Shown: positions 1-8,369, numbered from the stretch's first letter. The stretch is 64,000 nt of DNA from an uncultured Bacteroidales bacterium (GCA_902779165.1 CACZAN010000009.1:1-64000); one strand, 5' to 3'. Notes: generated by a model not told the origin, from the sequence alone. A program made the numbers and translations.

Positions 1-24
1 CCCAGCGGGGCTTGATAGAGGTAG

Positions 25-218
25 CCAGCCAATTCATTGGCTGGTACATAAGGGACAGGGAATATGCGTGCCTTTAGGTACGCGACATCAAATCCCTGTT
101 GCGTACCTACGGCACGCTATCCGTTAACATCCTCAATACCAGCCGTTGAAACGGCTGGCCGCTCGGCCCAAAGGGACGCTTGACACTTCAAGAACCATTG
201 TCAGATGCCTACGGCATC
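25..218. repeat. Cluster of short palindromes, REP-like
   Basis: Several near-perfect hairpins follow one another. CCAGCCAAT at 25-33 pairs with ATTGGCTGG at 36-44. CAGGGA at 56-61 pairs with TCCCTG at 93-98 around an inner stem, GCGTGCCT at 66-73 with AGGTACGC at 76-83. GCGTACC at 101-107 pairs with GGCACGC at 111-117. CCAGCCGTT at 139-147 pairs with AACGGCTGG at 150-158. GATGCC at 204-209 pairs with GGCATC at 213-218. No protein is encoded. The layout resembles repetitive extragenic palindromes, which are often mobilised by Y1-type REP transposases, but no such transposase is in the window, so the class is inferred. Confidence 0.5.
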
Positions 219-280
219 ACTTGCGAAACGTCAAACAATTAACAAAGAATTAAAGAACCACAAAAAGAAAGGAGAAGGAT

Positions 281-376
281 ATGAATGAAGGTACAAAGAG
301 GACGCTGAAGCGCGTCATTGACATCGTGATTGCAGTGCTGACGGCACGCTGGCATCGTGCGGTAAGGAAACGTTGA
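281..376 (+). CDS. Possible 31-residue small ORF, resembling a decayed 'smalltalk' peptide
   Basis: An ATG at 281 follows a purine-rich AAAGGAGAAGG stretch and opens a 31-codon frame with a basic start, a hydrophobic middle (VIDIVIAVLTA) and a very basic end. Bacteroidota genomes often carry tiny 'smalltalk' peptides of about this size with a hydrophobic middle and a small-residue end. Here the tail becomes Arg/His-rich; reading one frame over near 344 gives a more typical small-residue end (TLASCG). That would fit a frameshifted remnant. It could also be chance. I do not assign a function. Confidence 0.3.
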   Translation: MNEGTKRTLKRVIDIVIAVLTARWHRAVRKR

Positions 377-425
377 AATATTGAAAAGTTGAAACGTTGA
401 AAATTAGAAAAAAAGATTAAAGAGA

Positions 426-464
426 AAAAGCCCCGCTGCGTTGAAGAGACGCGGCGGGGCTTTT
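426..464. terminator. Bidirectional intrinsic terminator
   Basis: AAAAGCCCCGC and GCGGGGCTTTT frame a hairpin with a long GC stem (430-440 with 450-460). T-runs occur on both strands. It ends purF, which is read leftward and stops at 501, and anything read rightward from position 281. Confidence 0.8.
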
Positions 465-500
465 CTGCCTTGATGCAGGGCAAGTAGCTTTCGCAGGGGA

Positions 501-1952
501 TTAGAAGTGGCTGCTGCCGTCGAAGCAGTGGGTGCAGACCTTGCACTTGGGCAGTCCTATGGCTTTGATGAGGATCTCGAGGGTGTTGAACTTCAGGCTG
601 GAGAGTCCGAGTCGTCGGCCCATTTCCTCGACCATAGCGCGGTACTTGGGGCTGTCGGTCTGTGCATACTGCTGCAGGATCTCATTGGGTGTGGAGGCTT
701 CTCCTCCGATGCCGCCGGGAGTCTTGTCGCGGTCGTTCTCGAGGTCGTGGATGACCTGTCGGGTGAGCAGTTCCATGTCGCTCTTGGAGGCAGAGAAGTT
801 GATGAAGGGGCAGCCGTAGATGAGTGGTGGGCATGCGATGCGCATGTGCACTTCCTTGGCTCCGAGTTCAAAGAGCCCGCGCACGTTGTCGTGCAGCTGG
901 GTGCCGCGCACGATGCTGTCGTCGCAGAAGAGGCAGCGCTTGCCCTTGAGTGCATCTTGGTTGGGGATGAGCTTCATCTTTGCCACCAGGTCGCGTGTCA
1001 GCTGGTTGCCGGGCATGAAGCTGCGGGGCCACGTGGGGGTATATTTCGAGACTGCGCGGCGATAGGGTACGCCGATGCCTTCGGCATATCCTGTAGCCAT
1101 GCCCACGCCTGAATCGGGAATGCCGCTTACGCTGTCCACCTCGGTGTCGTCCTGCTGTCCCATGAGGACTCCGCAGGTGTGGCGCATGGCTTCGACGTTG
1201 CGGCCTTCGTAGGTCGATGTGGGGAAGCCGTAGTAGACCCAGAGGAAGGAGCATACCTGCATCTCCTCGTTGGGCTTGCGCAGCTGTTCCATTCCCTTCG
1301 CGGTAAGGCGAATGATCTCGCCGGGTCCCACGAAGTGCTCCACCTCATAGCCGAGGTTGGGGAAGGCAGTGGTCTCGCTGCTGACGGCCCATGCTCCTTC
1401 TTCGCGCCGCCCGATGACGATGGGTGTTCGGCCGAGTTTGTCGCGAGCGGCGATGATGCCGTTTTCGGTGAGGATGAGCATGGAGCAGGATCCTTTGATC
1501 TTATTAAATACGTTCTCTATGCCATCAACAAAGCTCTTGCCGCGGGCGATGAGCAGAGTGACGAGTTCGGTGGGGTTCGTCTTGCCGCTGGACATTTCGC
1601 TGAAGTGGTCGCCCTCATCGAGGAGTTCGCGGGTGAGTTCTTCCAGGTTGTTGATTTTCGCCACGGTGACGACGGCCATCTTCCCCAGATGGGAATTGAT
1701 GACGATGGGCTGGGGGTCGGTATCAGAGATGACGCCGATGCCAGCCTCGCCCGGGAACTTCTGCAGTTCCTGCTCGAAGCGTGTGCGGAAGTACTGATTT
1801 TCGAGGTTGTGGATGCTGCGGTAGAATCCTTTCTCCGCAGAGAAAGTGGCCAGACCACCGCGCTTGGTGCCAAGGTGGGAATTGTAGTCGGTGCCGTAGA
1901 AGAGGTCTGTGATGCACCGCTGAGTGGAGATTGTTCCGAAGAAGCCGCCCAT
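501..1952 (-). CDS. Amidophosphoribosyltransferase-like protein lacking the N-terminal nucleophile Cys
   Basis: The 483-residue protein has the PurF architecture: an N-terminal Ntn-type glutaminase fold and a C-terminal phosphoribosyltransferase. The PRPP loop is visible as CDDSIVRGT at about residues 343-351. Cysteines at 234, 381, 473 and 476 match the spacing of the [4Fe-4S] ligands of Bacillus-type PurF. Canonical PurF begins MCG, and after Met removal Cys1 is the glutaminase nucleophile. Here the protein begins MGGFFG, so that Cys is Gly. It may be ammonia-dependent, or a paralogue of a canonical PurF elsewhere. It lies 51 bp downstream of the SulP gene on the same strand. Confidence 0.85.
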   Translation of the reverse strand: MGGFFGTISTQRCITDLFYGTDYNSHLGTKRGGLATFSAEKGFYRSIHNLENQYFRTRFEQELQKFPGEAGIGVISDTDPQPIVINSHLGKMAVVTVAKINNLEELTRELLDEGDHFSEMSSGKTNPTELVTLLIARGKSFVDGIENVFNKIKGSCSMLILTENGIIAARDKLGRTPIVIGRREEGAWAVSSETTAFPNLGYEVEHFVGPGEIIRLTAKGMEQLRKPNEEMQVCSFLWVYYGFPTSTYEGRNVEAMRHTCGVLMGQQDDTEVDSVSGIPDSGVGMATGYAEGIGVPYRRAVSKYTPTWPRSFMPGNQLTRDLVAKMKLIPNQDALKGKRCLFCDDSIVRGTQLHDNVRGLFELGAKEVHMRIACPPLIYGCPFINFSASKSDMELLTRQVIHDLENDRDKTPGGIGGEASTPNEILQQYAQTDSPKYRAMVEEMGRRLGLSSLKFNTLEILIKAIGLPKCKVCTHCFDGSSHF

Positions 1953-1967
1953 GGGGTATTGTATTGA

Positions 1968-2007
1968 GAGTTTAAAGTTTAGAGTTTAAGAGGTTTAAGG
2001 GGTTTAA
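1968..2007. repeat. 8-bp-period tandem array, GTTTAA type
   Basis: Five successive octamers run without a break: gagtttaa, agtttaga, gtttaaga, ggtttaag, gggtttaa. The array covers the stop codon of the SulP gene (2004-2006) and most of the gap before the purF-like start codon at 1952. Confidence 0.7.
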
Positions 2008-3713
2008 TTCTTTTCGCCGAGAACTTCGTTGGCCCGCTGGAGGGCGAGGTTGATGTGAGGCTGGATGTTCTCTTCGCCCAGCAGTTTTCCGAAGTCGTTG
2101 TGCATGAGGACTTCGTGGACTTTGGGCGTGACGCCGGAGAGGATGACATGTATGCCGTCCTGCCGTGACATCTGAATGAGGTTCTGGAGGTTATGCATTC
2201 CCGTGCTGTCGACGAAGGGCACCTTTCGCATGCGTATGATGCGCACTCTCGGGCGGCTTCCCATGCGCCCCATGATCTCCTCGAAGCGGTTGGCGATGCC
2301 GAAGAAGAAGGGGCCGTTGATTTCATAGACCTCGCAGCCGTCGGGAATCTTGAAGTGTTCGAGGTTGGTGGCTTCGAAGTCCACCTCCGTGGCGGGGTCG
2401 ATCTCATCGGTGAGCACGCTGACCTGTGTGGTCTCAGCCATTCGTCGCATGCAGAGCAGGCAGGCGAGCATCAGTCCCACCTCGATGGCCACCGTGAGGT
2501 CGAAGATGACGGTGAGCAGGAAGGTGATGAGCAGCACGCTGATATCCGACTTGGGGTTCTTCAGCAGCTGGCGGAAGGTGCGCCAGCCACTCATGTTGTA
2601 TGCCACGATGACCAGCACGCCTGCCAGGCAAGCCATGGGGATATACTGAGCGTAGGGCATGAGAATGAGGAAGATAAGCAGCAGCACGATGGCATGAATG
2701 ATGCCGGAGACAGGTGTGCGGCCGCCGTTGTTGATATTCGTCATCGTGCGGGCGATGGCTCCCGTAGCGGGGATTCCGCCGAAGATGGGACTGACGAGGT
2801 TGGCCACACCTTGAGCAATGAGTTCCTGGTTGCTGTCGTGGCGGTCGCCGATGACACCGTCGGCCACCGTTGCCGAGAGCAGCGACTCGATGGCACCCAG
2901 CACGGCAATCGTCAGCGCGGGAGCAAAGAGCTGGCGCACGACCTCCCACGAGAGGTCCGGAACGTTGGGAGCAGGCAGCGAGGCATTGATGCGGAAGCGG
3001 TCGCCGATGGTGTCTACGTGTTCCGCCAGTCCGTAGTGCTTCAGGACGAGCACGCCCACCGTCATCAGGATTATGGCCACGAGAGAGCCGGGAATCTTGT
3101 TCAGCGCCGAGGCCTTGCCACCCACGTATTTAATGCGATTCAGCAAGGGCCAGCAGGCGATGAGCACCACACTGCCCACCCCGACGATGGCGCTCCAGAG
3201 GTCTATGCTGCCGAAGCTGCGGGCATAGCACACCCACTTCGACACGAAGTCGGCAGGCACCGAGCCATCGATGGTCAGGCCCAGCAGATCCTTCACCTGG
3301 GTGGTGAAAATCGTGAGGGCGATGCCGCTGGTGAAACCCACTACAATGGGATAAGGAATGAACTTGATGATGGTGCCGAGGCGAAAGACACCTAATATAA
3401 TAAGGAGTAAGCCCGCGAGGACGGTGGCAACGGCCAAGCCCGTCATTCCATACTGCTGGATGATGCCCGCGATGATGACGATGAAGGCTCCCGTGGGACC
3501 TCCTATCTGCACCTTCGACCCGCCGAGCAGCGAGATAATGAGACCTGCCACAATGGCGGTGATAATACCCTGTTCGGGTGTCACGCCAGAAGCGATACCG
3601 AAAGCGATGGCCAGCGGCAGGGCTACGATGCCCACAATGATGCCCGCGAGGACGTCCTTCGTCAATGTCTCCTTGTTATAGCCTTTGAGGCAGCTTAAGA
3701 ATGCTGGTTTCAT
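2004..3713 (-). CDS. SulP-family inorganic anion transporter with STAS domain
   Basis: Inner-membrane transporter of 569 residues. The N-terminal two thirds are a long series of hydrophobic segments with the SulP hallmarks (GIIVGIVALPLAIAFGIASG near the start, then a Gly/Pro-rich IGGPTGAF). The last ~130 residues form a cytoplasmic STAS domain. The family moves sulfate, bicarbonate or other anions; the substrate cannot be read from the sequence. A Met nine codons upstream was rejected because the -7 box at 3738-3745 would overlap it, and AAAGGAAA lies just before the chosen ATG. Confidence 0.9.
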   Translation of the reverse strand: MKPAFLSCLKGYNKETLTKDVLAGIIVGIVALPLAIAFGIASGVTPEQGIITAIVAGLIISLLGGSKVQIGGPTGAFIVIIAGIIQQYGMTGLAVATVLAGLLLIILGVFRLGTIIKFIPYPIVVGFTSGIALTIFTTQVKDLLGLTIDGSVPADFVSKWVCYARSFGSIDLWSAIVGVGSVVLIACWPLLNRIKYVGGKASALNKIPGSLVAIILMTVGVLVLKHYGLAEHVDTIGDRFRINASLPAPNVPDLSWEVVRQLFAPALTIAVLGAIESLLSATVADGVIGDRHDSNQELIAQGVANLVSPIFGGIPATGAIARTMTNINNGGRTPVSGIIHAIVLLLIFLILMPYAQYIPMACLAGVLVIVAYNMSGWRTFRQLLKNPKSDISVLLITFLLTVIFDLTVAIEVGLMLACLLCMRRMAETTQVSVLTDEIDPATEVDFEATNLEHFKIPDGCEVYEINGPFFFGIANRFEEIMGRMGSRPRVRIIRMRKVPFVDSTGMHNLQNLIQMSRQDGIHVILSGVTPKVHEVLMHNDFGKLLGEENIQPHINLALQRANEVLGEKN

Positions 3714-3737
3714 AGGTTTTCCTTTGAAAAATCGCTG

Positions 3738-3745
3738 CAAAGGTA
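3738..3745 (-). promoter_or_regulatory. -7 box of the SulP gene
   Basis: TACCTTTG is read leftward 24 bp before the ATG at 3713, matching the Bacteroidota TAnnTTTG element. No clear -33 TTTG is seen at 19-20 bp. Confidence 0.55.
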
Positions 3746-3819
3746 CGCCAAAACCGCCTTTTTCGGAAGTAAATGAAAGAAAAACCGACGAAATGCATAC
3801 ACTTTCTTGATTTATTTGT

Positions 3820-3827
3820 TACCTTTG
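3820..3827 (+). promoter_or_regulatory. -7 box of the POT transporter gene
   Basis: TACCTTTG points toward the gene starting at 3968. A transcript from here would have a leader of about 135 nt that contains the octamer array at 3863-3948. Confidence 0.55.
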
Positions 3828-3862
3828 TGCCCGAAATACGATGAAAATGGCCGTTTCACCCC

Positions 3863-3948
3863 TCGAAATCTCGAAATGCCGATGTCGAAATGCCGAAATA
3901 TCGAAATGCCGAAATATCGAAATGTCGAAATGTCGAAAAATCGAAAAA
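3863..3948. repeat. 8-bp-period tandem array, TCGAAAT type, in the POT leader
   Basis: Ten octamers of the form tcgaaatg or ccgaaata follow head to tail, interrupted once by the hexamer ccgatg. The array ends 19 bp before the ATG of the POT gene and lies inside its predicted 5' leader. Confidence 0.8.
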
Positions 3949-3967
3949 TCATAAAATAAATTAACTC

Positions 3968-5494
3968 ATGTTCGAAAATCAACCTAAAGGGCTCTATGCC
4001 CTCGCACTCGCTAACACCGGCGAACGCTTCGGCTACTACACGATGATAGCCGTCTTCGCTCTCTTCTTGGGCGAGAACTTTGGTCTCTCGGAATTCGTTT
4101 CCGGCATCATCTACGGCGTCTTCCTCGGCCTCGTTTATTTCCTCCCCCTCGTGGGCGGTATCATGGCCGACAAGTTCGGCTTTGGCCGCATGGTCACCAT
4201 CGGCATCCTCATCATGTTCTTCGGTTACCTGCTGCTGTCCGTACCTCTTGGCGGCGGCAGTGTGGCACTGGCCGGAATGTTTGCCGCCCTGCTGCTGATC
4301 AGCTTTGGCACCGGCCTCTTCAAGGGCAACCTGCAAGTGATGGTCGGCAACCTCTATGACGAGGCCCAGTACGCCTCGCGTCGCGATTCGGGCTTCTCGA
4401 TTTTCTATATGGCCATCAATATCGGCGCCCTCTTTGCCCCCACCGCTGCTGTGGAAATCATGAAATGGGCACAGGAAGATCTGGGCTTCAGCCGCGCAGA
4501 CTCCTACCACTTCGCCTTCGCTGTGGCTTGCGTGTCGCTGATTCTCTCCATTGCCATCTACTATGCCTTCCGCAGCACCTTCCGCCACGTGGAAGGCGAC
4601 AAGAAGAAGGAAGCTGCCGCAGGAGCTGCCGCCGCCGAGCAACTCACTCCCGAGGAGACACGCCAGCGCATCACCGCTCTCGTTCTGGTCTACGCCGTCG
4701 TGATCTTCTTCTGGATGGCATTCCACCAGAACGGCCTCTCGCTCACCTACTTCGCCGACCAGTTCACGCAGAAGACTGCAGAGGGCGTGCACACCATGCC
4801 GTTCAGCGTCTGGAACCTCGTGGCCATCATCATCATCGTCTACGGTCTGTTCTCACTTTTCCAGAGCAAGAAAGCCCAAACGAAGGCAGCAGCCACCACG
4901 GTGACTTTGTTGGCATGCTGTTTCCTTTACTTCCAGTACACGCGGTCTACCGGCTCTGTTGACATCAGTGCCCCCATCTTCCAACAGTTCAACCCCTTCT
5001 ATGTCGTAGCCCTGACACCGGTCTCTATGGCCATTTTCGGTTCCCTCGCCGCCAAAGGCAAGGAGCCCAAGGCGCCGCGCAAGATTGCCTATGGCATGAT
5101 CGTCGCCGCCGTGGCCTTCTGCCTGATGATCTTCGCCTCACAGGGACTGCTGACGCCCAACGAGCAGAAAGCCGCCATCGAGGCCGGCACTGCCACCTAC
5201 CCCGCGTCGCCCTACTGGCTCATCAGCGTCTATCTCGTCCTCACCTTTGGCGAGCTGCTGCTCTCTCCGATGGGCATTTCCTTCGTCTCGAAGGTGGCAC
5301 CTCCGAAGTACAAAGGCATGATGATGGGCGGCTGGTTCGTGGCTACAGCCATCGGCAACCTCCTCGTCTCTGTGGGCGGCATCCTCTGGGGAGGCCTGTC
5401 ACTGACCGTCGTATGGCTCGTCTTTGCCGGCCTCTGTCTCCTCAGCGCCCTCTTCATGTTCTCTATGATGAAGCGCCTGGAGAAAGTCGCATAA
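3968..5494 (+). CDS. POT/PTR-family proton-dependent oligopeptide transporter
   Basis: The 508-residue inner-membrane protein has about 12-14 hydrophobic segments and the POT signature near its start (GERFGYYTM). A second conserved stretch runs near residues 115-145 (GTGLFKGNLQVMVGNLY), with a DSGFSIFYMAINIGA motif after it. The family imports di- and tripeptides with protons. In the usual ExxERFxYY motif the first Glu takes part in proton coupling; here it is Asn16 (N16-T-G-E19-R20). A peptide importer fits the secreted peptidases nearby, although co-regulation is not shown. Confidence 0.9.
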   Translation: MFENQPKGLYALALANTGERFGYYTMIAVFALFLGENFGLSEFVSGIIYGVFLGLVYFLPLVGGIMADKFGFGRMVTIGILIMFFGYLLLSVPLGGGSVALAGMFAALLLISFGTGLFKGNLQVMVGNLYDEAQYASRRDSGFSIFYMAINIGALFAPTAAVEIMKWAQEDLGFSRADSYHFAFAVACVSLILSIAIYYAFRSTFRHVEGDKKKEAAAGAAAAEQLTPEETRQRITALVLVYAVVIFFWMAFHQNGLSLTYFADQFTQKTAEGVHTMPFSVWNLVAIIIIVYGLFSLFQSKKAQTKAAATTVTLLACCFLYFQYTRSTGSVDISAPIFQQFNPFYVVALTPVSMAIFGSLAAKGKEPKAPRKIAYGMIVAAVAFCLMIFASQGLLTPNEQKAAIEAGTATYPASPYWLISVYLVLTFGELLLSPMGISFVSKVAPPKYKGMMMGGWFVATAIGNLLVSVGGILWGGLSLTVVWLVFAGLCLLSALFMFSMMKRLEKVA

Positions 5495-5613
5495 TCGATA
5501 AGTATTGCATCATTGAAGCACCTCTCTTTGCGGTGGCCGGCGAATCCCGCTCAGCATCCTGAAAATGCCGAGTTCACTGGCCGCCGCAAAAATACATGGC
5601 AAGCAACCTCCTT

Positions 5614-6783
5614 ATGAAAGAAACACTGAAATACTGGGGGCTTTCCCTCATCCTGACCCTTTGTAGCGCAACGGGGTTCTCGGCGTGTTCGAACAGCGAG
5701 AAATCCTCTGAGGAGGATAGCGTATCGGTGATTGCCGACAAGGTTTGGGCCTTCAGCCAAAACCACCCCGACGGGTTCACCCTCGACATCCGCACGATGG
5801 CGGAGCAAACTGAGGGCATCGCCGTCAGCTACGCAGAGACGAATAACAGCCACTCCCGCCAGCAACTCAACAAGGTGGTCAGCCATGCACTCGCGCACGA
5901 CGGCATTGTCGGCGGCTGGTTGAACAGAGAAAACGGGCTGTATTATTTCGACAGTACAAAGCTCTTCCCCGAAACCTCCTTCAAAGAAGCCTTCCGGTTC
6001 GGGAAGGAAAACGGACAGAGCACGGTTTTCATCCTTTCCACCTACTCGGATATTCCGGTTGATGGCAAACTGGCGGAGATCGTTGAACGGGGCACGCTCA
6101 TCGTGGGCACCACCGGCGACTATTGTCCGCTGACGTTCCGAGAGGAAGACGGCACCTATTGGGGCTTTGACATTGAAGTAGCAAAAGAGATTGCCAGCCA
6201 CATAGGCGTAGGCGTCACCTTTGTGCAGACTTCATGGCCCACGCTGACGGCAGATGTGCTGGCAGCACCGCAGAACTTTGATCTCGCCATCGGCGGCATC
6301 ACCATTACTGCCGCCCGTCGGGAGGTCATGCTGATGAGCGAGGGTTATCTGGCTAACGGCAAGACCATTCTTTGTCGCGCAGCAGAAGCAGACCGCTTCC
6401 GCTCGCTGGCCGACATCGATAAACCGGAAGTGCGGGTAATGGTTAATCCCGGAGGGTTGAACGAGAAGTTTGCACGAGAAAACCTCACTCTGGCCACCAT
6501 CATTGTCCACCCCAGGAACGAAGAGATCCCCGGACTCATAGCAAAGGGAGAAGCCGACGTGATGATCACGGAAATCACCGAAGCGCCCTATTACGTGAAA
6601 ACAGACACCCGTCTGGCAGCGCCGCTGCTGAACGAACCTTTCACGCATGGCGAAATTGGAGTGCTGATGAAGAAAGGACAGGAGGACCTGCTGCAGATGG
6701 TGAGCAACAAAATCCAGAAAATGAAAGCTGACGGCACCCTGCGCCGACTGCATGAGAAATATGGATTGATATATGCATACTAA
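5614..6783 (+). CDS. Lipoprotein: unknown N-terminal domain fused to a PheC-like solute-binding domain
   Basis: The 389-residue protein starts with a lipoprotein signal whose lipobox gives Cys25 (GFSAC). Residues about 51-142 form a small domain with blocks HPDGFTLDI, AHDGIVGGWLN and GLYYFDS; I know similar blocks in Bacteroidota hypothetical proteins but not a function. From about 152 to the end it is a family-3 periplasmic binding protein. The motifs GTTGDYCPLTF, SWPTLTADVL and the arrangement around them resemble cyclohexadienyl dehydratase PheC. An upstream ATG at 5596 is in frame, but neither has a good ribosome site. It may bind an amino acid or act as an enzyme. Confidence 0.7.
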   Translation: MKETLKYWGLSLILTLCSATGFSACSNSEKSSEEDSVSVIADKVWAFSQNHPDGFTLDIRTMAEQTEGIAVSYAETNNSHSRQQLNKVVSHALAHDGIVGGWLNRENGLYYFDSTKLFPETSFKEAFRFGKENGQSTVFILSTYSDIPVDGKLAEIVERGTLIVGTTGDYCPLTFREEDGTYWGFDIEVAKEIASHIGVGVTFVQTSWPTLTADVLAAPQNFDLAIGGITITAARREVMLMSEGYLANGKTILCRAAEADRFRSLADIDKPEVRVMVNPGGLNEKFARENLTLATIIVHPRNEEIPGLIAKGEADVMITEITEAPYYVKTDTRLAAPLLNEPFTHGEIGVLMKKGQEDLLQMVSNKIQKMKADGTLRRLHEKYGLIYAY

Positions 6784-6789
6784 ATTAAT

Positions 6790-8361
6790 ATGAGGAAACT
6801 CTTCTGGATTATCATACTGACACTCGCCATGACATCACAGGTGTCGGCCCAACAGGGAGCAGAAAGAGAAGAGCCCACTGCTCATCTGCGTAGCTGCAGG
6901 AGAGGAACACCTCGCCGCAATTTCAGCCTTCACCGCGCACCATCGTTGTCCAGCAGCGAGAATCCATATATCGGCAACCGCCGACAGTTGGTAGTGCTGG
7001 CATCATTTCAGGATCAGGATTTTGAGGACGACCAGGCCACCACGTATCAAAAATGGAACAAGATCTTCAATGCCGAAAACTACAACGAGGGCAATTACGT
7101 CGGCTCCATGCACGACTACTTCTTGGCTCAAAGCTATGGGCGATTTAACCTGACGTTCGACCTCCTCTTTGTGAAGTTGCCGGACGAACGCAAGAAGTAT
7201 AGAAGCACAGCATGGCACGATGAAAATTCACAATACATGGTTGATGACATCGTGGATGCGCTGCAGACACAGAACATCGATTGGAGCCTCTATGACTGGA
7301 ACGGCGACTCGTACGTGGACCAGTTGCTCATTCTCTACGCGGGGAAAGGCATGGACGCGGGTGGTGATTCGACCACCATTTGGCCGCATCAATGGTGGTT
7401 GGACCAGCATCTGAATTTGGAGACTGAGGCCACTGATGATAATCGCAGCTACCGCACCATTATCTGCGGCGACAAGGAGTATTACATCAACTGCTACTGC
7501 TGTGTGCAGGAAGAAGTAAATACAAAAAACACCAAGTCAACCTTTGGCACCCTCTGTCACGAATACAGCCACTGCTTCGGATTACCTGACATTTACTATA
7601 GAAGCATTAAGGTGGTTGGAAATTGGGACCTGATGGATTCTGGCAACTACAACGGACTGGGGTTCAGACCATGCAATTATTCTGCACACGAACGAATGCT
7701 GATGGGGTGGATTACACCTATTGAACTCACCAGCGACACGACCGTCAACGACATTCCGTCGCTCGACACTGAGCCCGTCGCATACCTCATACGCAACGAT
7801 GGCGCGGAAAACGAATTCTACCTCTTAGAGAACCGCCAGCAACACGGCTGGGACGAGAAACTGCCTGGCAGCGGCATCCTCATTTTCCACATCGACTACG
7901 ACCCGAGTCTCTGGGTGAGTGTCACCGAATATGTCAACTCCAGTATTAAGAAGCACTATAGCATTATCATGGCAAACAGCTATTTCGGACTTTTGGATGC
8001 TGCAGGCTGGCCCTACCCCTATGTGAAGGAAGATGTCCTCGGCAACGACTCGCTGGCCAACGACTGCCTGACCAACACCTCCGAGCCGGCTGCCACCTTG
8101 AACAATCCCAACCTTGATGGCGAACTGCTGATGTCGAAGCCCATCACCCAAATGGCCGTCGACACCAACGGACTGGCGTCATTTGTATTTAAGAATGACA
8201 TCGCTACATCCGTCGCAGAAACGCCCCGCCATCAAGAGCAGATTCGCAAGAGCGGCAGCCTCATGTATGATTTGCAAGGGCGGCCTCTTTCCTCACCCGC
8301 CAAAGGTCTGTATATACAAGGGAACAAACTGATCATGAGGAAGTCTTCGAGTATTAAGTAG
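6790..8361 (+). CDS. Secreted M6-family (immune inhibitor A-like) metalloprotease
   Basis: The 523-residue protein has a signal peptide ending near VSAQ. Its zinc motif HEYSHCFGLPD lies at residues 257-267, with His257, Glu258 and His261 as the expected catalytic and ligand residues, followed by GNWDLMDSG, typical of M6 peptidases. The last ~40 residues (YDLQGRPL, then KGLYIQGNKLIMRK) resemble C-terminal sorting domains of the type IX secretion system. It starts 6 bp after the preceding stop, so the two are probably cotranscribed. It is probably an extracellular or surface protease. Confidence 0.85.
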   Translation: MRKLFWIIILTLAMTSQVSAQQGAEREEPTAHLRSCRRGTPRRNFSLHRAPSLSSSENPYIGNRRQLVVLASFQDQDFEDDQATTYQKWNKIFNAENYNEGNYVGSMHDYFLAQSYGRFNLTFDLLFVKLPDERKKYRSTAWHDENSQYMVDDIVDALQTQNIDWSLYDWNGDSYVDQLLILYAGKGMDAGGDSTTIWPHQWWLDQHLNLETEATDDNRSYRTIICGDKEYYINCYCCVQEEVNTKNTKSTFGTLCHEYSHCFGLPDIYYRSIKVVGNWDLMDSGNYNGLGFRPCNYSAHERMLMGWITPIELTSDTTVNDIPSLDTEPVAYLIRNDGAENEFYLLENRQQHGWDEKLPGSGILIFHIDYDPSLWVSVTEYVNSSIKKHYSIIMANSYFGLLDAAGWPYPYVKEDVLGNDSLANDCLTNTSEPAATLNNPNLDGELLMSKPITQMAVDTNGLASFVFKNDIATSVAETPRHQEQIRKSGSLMYDLQGRPLSSPAKGLYIQGNKLIMRKSSSIK

Positions 8362-8369
8362 CTAACAAT

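Noticed and set aside
250-546. A 98-codon - strand frame at the left end
   Set aside because: It passes through the terminator hairpin and the 8-bp array, with biased composition and no start signal.
507-1967. Long + strand frames opposite the purF-like gene
   Set aside because: They are antisense shadows of a clear PurF-family gene and show no domain of their own.
3812-4792. A 326-codon - strand frame over the POT gene
   Set aside because: It is translated in part from the octamer array (FDIS repeats) and is antisense to a clear transporter.
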